The position numbers and the translations under genes are program-made. The notes under the pieces were generated by a model that worked only from the letters and a program-made list of their open reading frames with translations, was not told where the DNA came from and made no database searches. Positions 22,605 to 33,110 of a stretch of 64,000 bases of DNA are shown piece after piece (the first letter of the stretch is position 1; each line of letters opens with the position of its first letter). This DNA comes from Diphasiastrum complanatum (Eukaryota; Streptophyta; Lycopodiopsida; Lycopodiales; Lycopodiaceae): positions 20,402,709-20,466,708 of the forward strand of contig CM055103.1 of the NCBI GenBank assembly GCA_029204225.1, written 5' to 3'.

Positions 22605-23421
22605 ACAAGAATGTTGTAAGTAGAGATGTGATCTTCCATGAAGATCAAAAGTATAACTTGGATGAGGCAAAGATCAAGGAGTCTCATGCTAGATCTACCA
22701 TTATTAATCCTGATGATGTTCAAGATTTGTTGGGGCCGAGGCTTGAGGAGGAGAAACTTCACGTTCAAGCACCTAGAAGATCCACAAGAGAAAGATCCGA
22801 GTCAAGTAGGCTCACATATGTGGAGAAAGAAAAGCAAGTGGAGGATGTAGGAGGCACTTCCTATCATGCATTCTTCATATCACATGAAGAGCCAAGAGAT
22901 ATCCAAGAAGCCCTTCAATCCAAGGAGTGGGTTGAAGCAATGACCCTCGAGTATGAAGCCTTGATGTCAAACAGCACATGGGAGCTTGTCAATCCACCTA
23001 CCAACATGCATGTCATTGGATGCAAATGTGTGTTCACGATCAAATATAACACTGATGGATTTATCAACAAATTCAAAGCAAGACTTTGTGCCAAAGGATA
23101 TTCTCAAGTAAAGGTCTTGATTATAAAGACGCTTTTGCACCTGTTGCAAAAATGGTAACTATAAAAATTCTCATTTCTCTTGCATGTTATCACAATTGGA
23201 GGGTGTTTCAACTAGATGTATCGAATATTTTCCTCAATGGTTACCTTGAGGAGGAGATCTACATGGAGCAACCACCTGAATCTGTGAAAGATGGTGAAGA
23301 AGCAAAAGTTTGTCTTTTGTTTAAAAGTCTTTATGGACTAAAACAAGCACCAAGGTCTTGGTATGCAAGGCTCAACTCTTTTCTTATATCACTTGAATTT
23401 CATCTTAGTGATTATGATTGA
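22605..23421 (+). pseudogene. Copia-2 integrase C-terminus and RT N-terminal half
   Basis: Frame one (to 23158) covers the integrase tail and RT start (NSTWELVNPP, VIGCKCVFTIKYNTDG, CAKGYSQ). The usual GCKW Trp is Cys here. Frame two (23086-23421) continues with DAFAPVAKMVTIKIL, QLDVSNIFLNGYL and LYGLKQAPRSWYARL. The catalytic Asp pair and all of RNase H are missing. Confidence 0.82.
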
Positions 23422-23456
23422 TCATTGTACATTAAGTTTGTAAATAACTCTTTAGT
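22605..23456 (+). mobile_element. Copia-2: fragment of the Copia-1 family
   Basis: Colinear with Copia-1 2080-2935: both read NVVSRDVIFHEDQK, DEAKIKESHA, RRSTRERS, ISLACYHNW, FLNGYLEEE and SLYGLKQAPRSWYARL. It starts abruptly inside the integrase C-terminal region and stops inside RT just before the YVDD box, where Copia-3 sequence of opposite orientation begins. One frameshift lies near 23110. Both ends look like rearrangement breakpoints, not LTR borders. Confidence 0.85.
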
Positions 23457-24123
23457 TTGTGATATCCAATTGTCATAGATCCCATCCATAAAGAGTAGCA
23501 AGAGAGATGATGGCCCGAATGTTTACCATCTTTGCCATGGGTGAAAAGGTTTCATCATAGTCAATACCATGTTCTTGAGCATATCCTTTTGCCACCAACT
23601 TTGCCTTGTACTTGTTGATAGATCCATCTTGCTTTATCTTCACCTTGAAGATCCATTTTCATCCAATAGCTTTCTTTTCCATAGGTAACTCCACCAATCT
23701 CCATGTTTCATTCTTCATAAGAGTTTGATACTCAAGATCCATTGCTTGGATCCACTCCTCTTTGTTCCTTGCTTCATCTACACAAGTAGGTTCATCAAAA
23801 GAGGTTAGGAAAGCAAAGTGTGTACCTCTAACAACTTTCTTACATTTCTCATCATATGTGAGCCTTGAAGGCATTTGTCTTTTCCTTGATGTTCTCCTTG
23901 GCTTTTGACTTGATGAAGATCCATCATCATCACTATCTAAAGTAGGATCCTTTATATCAACATCAAAAATGTTAGATTCATGCACATCACCATCAATAGT
24001 ACTTGAAGATACTTTTGGAATGTTCCCCTCATCAGAAATGACATCTCTACAAATAATCACCTTATTAGTAGAAGGAATGTAAACCTTGTAGGCTTTACTC
24101 ACCTCACTATGTCCAACAAGCAT
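23457..24123 (-). pseudogene. Copia-3 integrase tail and start of reverse transcriptase
   Basis: On the minus strand: KAYKVYIPSTNKVIICRDVI, an acidic linker, RRTSRKRQMPSRLTYDEK, NKEEWIQAMDLEYQTLMKNE, TWRLVELP. A TGA then follows at the GCKW position, and RT continues in readable form (WIFKVK, AKGYAQEHGIDYDETFSPMAKMV) to the breakpoint at 23457. The catalytic core is absent. Confidence 0.8.
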
Positions 24124-24160
24124 ACCTTTGCTTGAAGATGGATTCTCCTTGGTCCTATCA

Positions 24161-24620
24161 TCAAGAGTTATATTGACATAGCAAGTACATCCTTGATACT
24201 AGGCCTCCTCTTGAATAGCATCTCAAAAGGTGTCCTTCCATCCAAAATAGCACTCGGCCACCTATTGCACAAAAATCAGCACACAACAAAGCTTGATCCC
24301 AAAATGGCTTATCAAGGTTATCACTTAACCTCATGGCTTTGGCACTTTCACATAAAGTCCTATATTTCCTCTCGGCCACTCCATTTTGTTGCGGGGTCCT
24401 TGGTGTTGTGTACTCCCTCTTGATCCCATGATCATCACAAAAAGCCTTAAACTTGGTAGATATGTACTCTCCACTTGATCCTTGAGGAAAATTGGTTCTC
24501 CCTTGCATTCTTGAACTTAATAAAGACATACACTTCATCTTTGCTCTTTAGTAGATAGATCCAACAAAATCTAATAAAATCATCAATGAAAGTTACATAC
24601 ATCTTAGCTCCACTATTGAA
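24161..24620 (-). pseudogene. Copia-3 integrase core remnant
   Basis: From about 24615 the minus strand reads MYVTFIDDFIRFCWIYLL and then frame-shifted text. From 24538 it reads GEYISTKFKAFCDDHGIKREY and TPQQNGVAERKYRTLCESAKA (the Glu block). The first Asp region is lost at the insertion border, and the Asp of the SDxGGEY motif is altered (GSSGEY). Confidence 0.8.
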
Positions 24621-24929
24621 AGGTGGGGAAGACTATATTCACACCCTTGGGATTTGCGTTGCATACGGCAAGTCTTTGGACTCCACCTTTCTTCTCAAAT
24701 CATTCATGTTTGTCTGCAAGCATTCTTACCATCCATTATATTTTATTGTGACCATAAGCACCAAAGACTTTTGTGTGAAACCAGGGTGCAACAAGAAGAT
24801 CCCCAAGGAGGCCAGGGCTTGGGCTTACAAGGGGCTTGGAAAGAGTAAGTTTCTTTTGGTGCTGATTGCTTTGGTACTCTTTGTGAAAAATGCAAAAATA
24901 AGCTTGGTAGAGGCCAAAAATCTTGTATG

Positions 24930-25713
24930 TAGATAAATACACATGTGTGGAGCCTGTTCCCATGTGTGATAATAGTGTACTTGTCATGTACCATAATCAT
25001 ATAGGTTGTACATATGATTTAATTCAAGATCTAGTGGCTAAAAAGGCCAAAAACTAGTTTTCTAGACATATGACACATGGCATCAATTTATTGATTGCAT
25101 GAGCCACATCCTTTGGTTAGGTGTCATATCACATGTGTAGAGGACAACTCACATGTGTGGAATAAGCTGAAGTAGGCGAATTTTGACTTCTAGAAGATTT
25201 CCATGTAGATCTCCATATAGAAGGAAAATGGACCAAAAGTGCTCAAAATAGAAGGTTTTGTCCAAGTGTCAGTTTTGCATGATGAATCATCATATGACAA
25301 AGCACCTTCACACATGTGGGATCAAAGGAATGATCAGTTCCATGAGATCTCACTTATTGTATATATATATCCACATTTGGCCATAATCAATGTGAGACAC
25401 CAATCTTGGTTTTGGAAGCAATCTTGAGTGATTCTCTCCATTTGTCTACATTTGTTTTGATTGTTTTGAGGTTCTATCAATGTGTACTTGATTTTCAGGT
25501 TGGAGTCCGTACTCAGACAATTTTTCACACATGTGAAACCAGAAAGTACACCTACCTTCAATTAATGATTGTTCTTGTTAGGATTTTGTGTCTAGAATTG
25601 ATCTAGATTAATCTTGATCTCAAGTAGATTGATAGATCAAGTAATCTGACAACCAATCCCTCTTGAGGATCAGATTAGGATCCACTCTTGGTCCTTTTTG
25701 TACTTTTTGCACA
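24930..25713 (+). repeat. Probable LTR with repeated CACATGTG palindromes
   Basis: Ends ...TTTGCACA immediately before TGGTATCAGAGC. At least five palindromic CACATGTG motifs occur (near 24944, 25127, 25151, 25310, 25514), and a CACGTG variant lies just downstream (about 25880). Such E-box or G-box cores bind bHLH or bZIP factors, so they may act as LTR enhancers. The TG start of the LTR could not be placed. Confidence 0.5.
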
Positions 25714-25725
25714 TGGTATCAGAGC
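25714..25725 (+). other. Primer-binding site (initiator Met tRNA)
   Basis: TGGTATCAGAGC is the standard plant Copia-type primer site and directly follows an LTR-like CA end. No Copia protein follows it downstream. Confidence 0.75.
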
Positions 25726-27439
25726 CTAGTACAAGAGGTTTTGTTGAATTGATAGGGTTAATCCTAATCAAAACCAAAATTAGCAGTTTTTTGGAAACTA
25801 GTCAAATTTTGGGTAGCGAGTTGGATTTGATAGATATTCTCAAAATATTTGGACCAAAACTTGTTGTGGGCTGTAGGAACCCTTTTCACACGTGTGAGGG
25901 CATACAACTCCGGTTTTGACTGAGAATTTTTAAAAATTTGTAGAATTTGACTCACATACCCAATTTAAGTGATTTTTGGTGCAAAATCAAGCATTTTCTA
26001 TAGTGAATCTAATGCCTTGATTAGTTCTTGGATTAGATTAGCCAAAAAATTAAAATTTAAACTTGAATTTGGTGCATTAAATGATCTTCTTTGATTTTTT
26101 GAGTGTATGTTGAAGTTGAGAGAGATTTTGCCAAAAATCATAGATTAAGGAGTGATATGCAAGGTGAGAGGATGAAATCCATTGTACCATCACTCTAGAT
26201 TTGTTCAAGAGTGATAGGGTCAAGTTTAGAAGCATCAATTTGCTAGAAAAGATCCTTGGATCTGTCCTCCAAGTGAAACCTTTGAGGGTTTCTAGTGCAT
26301 ATAGAGCATCTATGCAAATCTTTTATAGAATTTGACATAGATTGGCTTCAATTGACGATTCTAGAAAAGAGATTGAGATCCAAGTCACATTGCTCAACCC
26401 TACTCAATTTGTTTGAGTGATTGTAAGGTTTGAAAAGAGTCATTAATGTGTCTATGGCAAATGTGTAGAGAGAGATCCAATTTTCTAAAAGTTCCTTTGT
26501 AGAGGGCAAGATCTAGAAGCTCATTATGTGTTGTTATTGGTAAAGAATTTGGCTTCTCCTATGTGATCAAATCTTTCTAAGTGGCATTAGCTCTTTGAAG
26601 CACAATATCTTAGTGAGAAAAATCACAACTTTTGATTTTGAATTTCATTCCAAGTCTTAAAAGATAGAGTAATTGGTGGAATCCAATAGGAGTGATTGAA
26701 TTCAATTTGTTGAGCAAAAATTGACATAGTATGTATGAAACTCAAATTAGTTCTATTCAACTTTCTTTGTGAGGAGGAGTCCATATTTGAGTACTCATGC
26801 ATGGTTGAGATCTTTGTGAATCTCCAGTTGTCTAAATTTTTAAGCTTTGTGAAAAATTGGTGATACAGTTTGTTTTCAAATCAAATCAAATTCATTCTAA
26901 ATCTCAAGAGTGAGATTATTTGGGTCAAGAGTGAGTCCAAAAGAAGTGATTAAGTTTGATTTTCATGTGTTTGAAACAAAACCCATCTTTTGTTCAAGAA
27001 TCTCAAGTGTTGAGAGAACCAGTCAAGTGAAAAGGAAAATCTAGGTGTCAAATCTTTTCATATCCATTTCAACTCTCAAAAGAAAGAGTCATTGGTATTT
27101 GTTGAGTCCAATAGGAGTTTGGATCTGATTTCTTTTGTGATTTGATTCAAAGATTGTGTGCTTTTGTCTTAGTGATCAAAGTAAAGTTTCCAAGTGCTCC
27201 CGGCGCCACTGTGACCAGAATCCAGCCGGCGCCAAGTTCCTATGGCTGAAAATCTTTGATCGGTTCTAGCGAAGTCCAGAGAGCTCAGATCGATGTGCAA
27301 TCACCTCACACGATCTAGGCATGATTAAAGGAAGCCTGGGGATCAATAAAATCTAGAGAGAGAAAATGACTTTCTAAAACGTGAAAATCCTAGAGAGAGA
27401 AAAACGTGCTTTACCAGCTTGGGTAGAGTGCTTGGTATG
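25726..27439 (+). other. Non-coding internal region with degenerate repeats
   Basis: AT-rich with no gene. Related passages recur near 26650, 26895 and 27065 with the shared pattern TC(A/T)(A/C)AA...GAGT...GTCCAA(T/A)AG(G/A)AG. The region 27190-27230 has two GGCGCC palindromes. Confidence 0.45.
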
Positions 27440-28335
27440 AGGGGGGGTGCCGAATCACACCAATACTATAGGGGAGTGCGGGTTGCGACTCAGGACGAGC
27501 TCCAACCAAGTCTCAGCCTCCCTTGCTGGAATGTTGTCATGGCTCTCACCTTGGCATGCTAGCGCCCCAGAGACTAGGGTCGGTCACACACTTGAAATGT
27601 AACCTTCTCAGATTTATCAATAAAGTGGGATTTTTCTCAAACTGACTCTGATTGCCTTCTGGGTTTCAGTGTTCGGTAAAAGCGCCAGTTGTAAGGCCAC
27701 TTTCAAAATTTTTAACTTGGCACATAGCTGAGGGTCGTATCCCGGGATGCCAGCGGTATGCCGTCGGGACCATTCGGTCCGTGGCGCCAACGGTATGCTG
27801 TCAGGACCATTTGGTCCAGGAACTGGTTGTTTCCATATCTGTCGCGACTTGTGGTTCTGAGTGTTCCTTGCATGAACGTGAATGGGTTAAGCTCTTGGGG
27901 AACGGGCTCTAACCTGTCGGCTGAGTTGGATGGCTTGCTTGGGTGGATGTTACCTGTTTATGGCTGTCCAGTCTGGCGTGGCGCCAGGTTGGCTTCCAGT
28001 GCTCGTGACGAAGCTTTCAGTTGGTTAAGTCTGATGTAAGTCAGACCGCTTGCTTGGAATGGATGTTACTCGTTTGTAATGAAGCTTCGAGTTGGTTAAG
28101 TTTGATGTATGTCGGGCGGCTTGCTTGGAGGGAAGTCACCCACATCGGGACACGATCTGGCATGGCGCCAGGTTGGATCTCAATGTTGGTTTTTGGAACT
28201 TCAAGTAGGTAAAGTCTGATCGTTGTTGGCGAGTTGGCTGCTTGTATGTCAAGTGGGTTTGGATGGCAAGAGTTGAAGGCTGGGAAGCTAAGTCGTGGTT
28301 CCCGGCTCCCTTTGGGATGCCTGCGCTACAATGAA
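27440..28335. repeat. GC-richer block with short internal repeats
   Basis: Distinct in composition from its AT-rich flanks. Repeats include GC(C)AA/GCGGTATGC with GGACCATT(C/T)GGTCC (about 27748 and 27785), GCTTGCTTGG (several copies) and TGGCGCCAGGTTGG (about 27979 and 28164). AATAAAGTGGG near 27620 could be a polyadenylation context. Short open frames are present but resemble no known protein. It is possibly an LTR or a transposon end. Confidence 0.4.
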
Positions 28336-29210
28336 TCTTTGTCACCTTCACTTGATATTGGACTTGAAGAACACATCAAAAGAGAATCACCACCACCTAG
28401 ATCCTCACCATTAGTAGTAAAGTGGATTTGCTTGCTACCTTCATCTCTTTGCTACTTCAAACATTCAGTTGCAAAATGCCCTTTGATTCCACAATAAAAG
28501 CATTTCAACTTAGACTTATCTTTCTTTTTGCCAAAAGAGGAAGTCTCACCTTGATCTTGCCCTTTAGACCACTTGCCTTTGATGAACATAGCCTCCTCTT
28601 CATAATGAGATGTTGATGTAGATCCACCTCCTCTTGATTGAAGCCTATACTCCTCATTCACCAAGATCTCTTGCAGATCCACAATACTTGGCAAAATCTT
28701 TTGAATAGCAAAACTTTGAACAAGATTAGCATGATCATCCAACAAGCCATTAAGTATAACTTGAACAAGTTCTACCTCCTTAATGCTTTCATCAATACAT
28801 GCTAACTCATTATTGAATGCTTTAACCCTCAAAACAAAAGCATGAGTACTCTCTTCTTTCTTTTGCAAACTTTGAAAGATCTGCCTCCTAAGAGTAAGCA
28901 CTCTTGATGTAGACTTGGATTCGTAAAGCTTTTTCAAAACCTCCCAAGCCTCCAAAGATGATGTGCACTTACCAACTTCCTTGAGAAGTTCATTGGTAGC
29001 ATTCATCTAAATCATGTGTAGAGCTCTTTTAGCTCTCTTTTCATACCTCACTTGATCTTGAGGTGCTTGAGGCCTCTCCTCTACATCTGCAACAATCTCC
29101 ATCAACTCATTCATCTCCAATAAGGACTCCATCCTCACCTTCCAAGTAGAATAGTTGATTGAGCCAAGCCTATCATTGCTCTCCAACATAAAGCTTCCAC
29201 TTGTAGCCAT
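28336..29210 (-). pseudogene. Copia-3 gag
   Basis: ATG at 29210 opens MATSGSFMLESNDRLGSINY, then the gag N-terminal STWKVRMESLL, the helical region (SLEAWEVLKKLYES, AFVLRVKAFNNELA, ELVQVILNGLLDDH) and a CCHC knuckle CFYCGIKGHFATEC (about 28460-28500). A single in-frame TAG lies at 29009-29007. The reading is cut near 28335 by the insertion, before the protease. Apart from the TAG it is well preserved. Confidence 0.85.
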
Positions 29211-29800
29211 GTTGAAGTGACCTGATCTTCTTCTTTCAACCTGTTCCAATGCACAAAGAACTCTCTTGAGTGTCAGCAAATGAACTCAAGAAGAAATCAC
29301 AAAGATATGAAACCTCTCAAATCTCTTCTAGCACCTCTAACTAGAAAATCAACACATAGAATAGTGAAATCTTGATCAACCTATGATCTATCCTCAATTT
29401 AATGATTCTTGCAACTTACTAAGATTGAAACACACTCAAATGAAGTTCAGTAACCTCACAAACTAGAGATTCAATCAAAATTAGGGTTTTGACAAAATCA
29501 CAAAAATTTGAATATCTCAAATTCTACATGCAATTTCTAGAAATTTGATATATCTTCTTGTAGCCTCCAATGAGACCTTCCTAATGCACCAAAAGTCATC
29601 TAAATAAATTAATCCAAGTGTAGAATCAGAATTGATCAAGTATATAACCCTATATTGAGTTTTGACCTACAAAAGATCAATTCTACACATGCAAAAATGC
29701 TGATTTTTGAGTAGAAATCAATCTAGCATGCTTTAGCATTGGTAACTCCTCCAAATCCTTGCTAAAGATGGCTGATCCTTTCATAACCTGAAACACAATA

Positions 29801-29812
29801 GCTCTGATACCA
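29801..29812 (-). other. Primer-binding site of Copia-3
   Basis: The minus strand TGGTATCAGAGC follows directly after an LTR ending ...CCTTCACA (29820-29813). It is the perfect initiator-Met tRNA site and fixes the inner border of the 5' LTR. Confidence 0.82.
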
Positions 29813-30512
29813 TGTGAAGGATTTCAGATCATTCAAGATTCAATCCATATCCCTGATCTTTGGTTACAATAAGGAGCAAACCAACAATCTTGCCAATGTA
29901 GAAAAATCAGCATCTACACACAAAATGAGATGCAAACTCTAAGAGATACTGATCAAACATGAACCAAGACATAAAATATGTTTTCTTTCCGTACAATTAT
30001 AGTACCCTACTGTATTTCACACGTGTGAAACCGAAAATAGCAAAATATGAGCATTCTACACACAAGATTACAAGATATCACCAAGATAGTGCACCAATGA
30101 GTAGTACAACCCAAAGAGAACCATGTATAATGATGAAATGAGAGATATAAGAGAGAAGATATGTCTCTCCACAAGTTACATCCTTTTATAGAGTATCCAA
30201 ACCCTATTTGGCCACTTGGCTTTCCCTCCAAAATGTAAACCCTACTATTTTTGGGTCTAGATTCAATGTACCCAGAGTTCAAATTTGAATCTCTCTCAAA
30301 CTTGACTACCAACTTTCCCACACTTTCAAAAAGTGTTTATTGAATGTACTTTAAACTAATATAACTTCAAAAAGTTTATCTCTAAGTCTAAAATGAGTTT
30401 TGGCCTCTTATTGACAATTTACCAAAATATGACTAAATTAGACTAAACTAGTTGAAATCTCTCTCACAATGTTATCTTTGAATCCCTCTCAGCATTCTTC
30501 ATACATCCATCA
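29813..30512 (-). repeat. 5' LTR of Copia-3 (about 700 bp, outer end tentative)
   Basis: On the minus strand it runs from TGATGGATG (30512) to CCTTCACA (29813), giving TG...CA ends. The inner end is certain from the primer site. The outer end is chosen because the Copia-4 leader seems to begin right after it. It includes one palindromic TTTCACACGTGTGAAA near 30015. No second LTR copy exists in the window to confirm the length. Confidence 0.55.
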
Positions 30513-30548
30513 GTAAGCCGCTATTTGGAGGTTATTCAGAATTTAAAG

Positions 30549-31565
30549 ATGTCGTCGATCACCAACATTCAAGCTAAGATCACTACTATCTTGGACCCAG
30601 AAGGTTCAATTTACTTGATTTGAAAATTAAAGACTTCACTCTTGTTGAAGGGTGAAGGTCTATTGTAATGGGTAGAACCAATTGAGGAAAAGCCAGAAGC
30701 TACTCTTGGCAAAGAATTTTCAGAATGGAGTTTAAAAAATGACAAAGCTATAGCAATTATTGCATCTTCAATGCATGACAATATAATGCTAGATCTTACA
30801 TCAATTTCAAACGCAAAGGATTTATGGAAAGAATTGCAAACCAAGAATGAGACTCGATCTCGTAATCAGATCATGTTCTTGGAAGACCAATTAACTTACC
30901 TACAGTGAGACGACAAAGACCTGAACACATTTGTGCGAAAGATTAAAGATCTATTTAGTTCCTTGTAGAATTCTGGTGTAGAAAATGCAATTTCTAAGGA
31001 AAAACAACTTAGTTATTTTCTTTGAGCCCTACCCAGGTCATTCCACACAGCTCAAACCTTATTGGCAAAAGATACGACAATGACACTTCAAAAGGCAATA
31101 GACGGAGTGAAGGAAGAAGTAGAAGCTCATGAACGCTATGATGACATTGGTGATTCGAAAAATGCTCTATTTACTCAAAAGAATAAATCTTCTAGGAAGT
31201 CTAAGTTTAAGAGGGAGTCATCTAAGAAGAATGAGTCTAAGACAAATGAACAACAATCTGGAAAACAACAGAAGAATTCTGGTAATAAGAAGATCTGCAA
31301 CAGATGCAGAAGATCAGGTCACACAGAAGAAAAGTGTTGGCTAAATCCAAAGATTGAATGCATTCATTGTCATAAAGAGGGTCATGCAGCAATAGACTGT
31401 CATCGGAATCCCAGAAATAAAAAGGAGCAGAATCGAAACGAACCTTCAGATTCAAACTATGTTGAAGACAAAGCAGAATGCTCCAGAGCAACAGAAGATA
31501 GAGCAACAAGGAATTCGACAGCTTATGTTAGTATTGTTCTATGTTGTTCATCTAATTCAATTTGA
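30549..31565 (+). pseudogene. Copia-4 gag
   Basis: The reading starts MSSITNIQAKITTIL at 30549 and holds gag text (ASSMHDNIMLDLTSI, NAKDLWKELQT, FLEDQLTYL) interrupted by several TGA and TAG codons. It then becomes open from 31062. It ends with two CCHC knuckles, CNRCRRSGHTEEKC and CIHCHKEGHAAIDC, the nucleic-acid binding part of the capsid protein. A TGA at 31563 separates it from protease. Confidence 0.83.
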
Positions 31566-31765
31566 GAAGTAGTACTTGATTCGGGAGCCACCTCACATTT
31601 TGTTTCCTCGAAACAAATTTTTTCTGAATACAAGAAGACAAACAATTTGAGATTCATTATACTTGGAGATGGTTCTAAACACGTGGTTGATGGAACTGGT
31701 GTATTATGGCTAGACACGGAGATAAGAAACTAGAAGAAGTTCTCTATGTCCCTACTCTTGATAAA
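31566..31765 (+). pseudogene. Copia-4 aspartic protease remnant, interrupted by foldback B
   Basis: VVLDSGATSHFVSS carries the retropepsin D-S-G-A active site. Then come LGDGSKHVVDGTG and, after one frame change near 31730, VLYVPTLDK, where the foldback element is inserted. The next block, DLLSVAKIVD, lies immediately beyond the insertion at 32146. Confidence 0.82.
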
Positions 31766-32145
31766 CATTAGAGGAGTTCTATATCCAAAAAAGACCCTTT
31801 GTAAAGATTTTTTTTATTTTTTTTTCTCAATTTTTTCTTACACATGGACCAATCAAAACACTCAAATTTGAAATCTATGTAACGTAACTTTTTGAGTCCA
31901 CATTTTGATTCTACACTAAGAATGGCATAACTTTTCAGTGGTAAGTCCAAATTTAGCGAAGTTTGGTGCATTGGAAAGTGCTTGACAAGAGCTTTCCAAT
32001 GATATGTTAGATGACAATACTTTCAAGCTACGATTAAAAAGTTATGGCAAGTCAAAAGTATTAGTGTTATAATATTTTAATAATATAAACTACATCTTGC
32101 ACGAATTCTTAAAGGGTCCTTTTGGAGCTCAAAACTCCCCTAATG
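31766..32145. mobile_element. Foldback element B (380 bp), same family as element A
   Basis: The left end CATTAGAGGAGTTC and right end GAGCTCAAAACTCCCCTAATG are inverted repeats, extending inward through AAAAAAGACCCTTTGTAAAG and CTTAAAGGGTCCTTTT. The interior shares ATGGACCAATCAAAACACTC and AAGTTATGGCAAGTCAAA-type words with element A at 4828-5615. No coding capacity. Flanks are CTTGATAAA and GATCTTCT, without a direct repeat. Exact removal joins the flanking Copia-4 blocks in frame. Confidence 0.82.
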
Positions 32146-33110
32146 GATCTTCTATCTGTAGCTAAGATAGTTGATATAGACATGTCAGTAACCTTCACAA
32201 AGAACTCTTGTAAACTGTTCAAGGAAGATTCTAATAACCTGATTGCTAAAGGCAACAGAGAAGAAAATTTGTGTCACCTGAGCATTCAAACAAGAATCGA
32301 ACAAGTCAATCAAACTTAGGAATCAACAAATGTCACAAAAGGCTATGTCATATGAACATGGAAGCCTTGTACCAAGCCAATAAAAGTCAAAGAATTCAAG
32401 GAGTCGAAATCAAAAGTAGAGATATTCGAACTACCTGCGAATCCTGTTTTAAAGGCAAGATGACTAGAACACCTTTCAGTAAGGATGTTTATAAAGCAAC
32501 TAAGGTACTTGAAATTGTGCATTCAGATACTTGTGGACCATTCGAAATATTGTCGTTGGGTGATGAAAAGTACTTCATTACGTTTATTGATGACTTCAAC
32601 AAGTTTGTTGTAGTATATTTTATTTGTACCAAATCTGAAGCTTTCGAGAAATTCGTTGAGTATACGAGTTGGACTGGCAATAAAATGAAGCAAATTCACA
32701 TAGATCGTGGAGGTGAGTACATTTCCAACAAGCTCAAAGCTTATTGTATTGATCAAGGTATTATGCACACAAAGACTGCATCCTACACACCTCAGCACAA
32801 TGGAATAGTTGAACGAAGGAATCGTACACTAATAGAAGCTGCAAGGTGTATGATGGCTCATGCGAAAGCACCAAAACAGTGGTGGACAGAAGCAGTGGCT
32901 ACATCAAATTATCTTACAGAATCATATTCTAAAATCTTGACTACCGGATAAAACTCCTCATGATATATGGTGGAAGTCAAAGCCAAATCTTGCACATGTT
33001 CGAACATTTGGATGTGCAGTGTATATGCACATACCAGATAAGCTGAGAAAGAAACTCGATGAAAAGACAGAACAAGGTTTTCTGGTAGGATTCGAGTAAC
33101 ATTCGTCATA
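32146..33110 (+). pseudogene. Copia-4 pre-integrase and integrase
   Basis: After DLLSVAKIVDIDMSV and one frame change come the pre-integrase block (CHKRLCHMNMEALY, TTCESCFKGKMTRTPFS) and the integrase core: VHSDTCGPFE (Asp), HIDRGGEYISNKL (Asp) and HNGIVERRNRTLIEAA (Glu). The core is uninterrupted from about 32330 to 32951, so the domain is well preserved. Past a frame change it continues WWKSKPNLAHV and IPDKLRKKLDE to an in-frame TAA near 33100. Confidence 0.87.

Larger units (their letters stand above)
24621..28335 (+). mobile_element. Non-coding LTR-type insertion inside Copia-3 (LARD-like), borders approximate
   Basis: It interrupts Copia-3 between gag and integrase. A perfect initiator-Met primer site (25714-25725) directly after an ...ACA end at 25713 marks the sequence to its left as an LTR on the + strand. 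No gag or pol text follows for 2.6 kb, so it resembles a large non-autonomous LTR derivative. A matching second LTR was not found, so part of it may be missing or the right-hand part (27440-28335) may be something else. Confidence 0.5.
23457..30512 (-). mobile_element. Copia-3: Ty1/copia element on the minus strand, split by an insertion
   Basis: On the minus strand: 5' LTR candidate 30512-29813, primer site 29812-29801, leader, gag 29210 to about 28335, then integrase from about 24620 and RT to 23457, where it is cut off by Copia-2. The 3.7 kb between gag and integrase is foreign (about 24621-28335). Its integrase and gag text differ from Copia-1 (for example QGSSGEYISTKFKAFCDDHG), so it is a separate but related family. 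Confidence 0.82.

Noticed and set aside
24586-24936. 116-residue open frame on the + strand
   Set aside because: It starts antisense to Copia-3 integrase and crosses the insertion border; no family resemblance.
27652-28497. Three overlapping + strand open frames of 63-93 residues
   Set aside because: No recognisable domain, repetitive DNA, and the last part runs antisense to Copia-3 gag.
31766-32145. Helitron as explanation for the missing target duplication
   Set aside because: Helitrons lack terminal inverted repeats and end CTRR with a 3' hairpin; here both ends are inverted copies.
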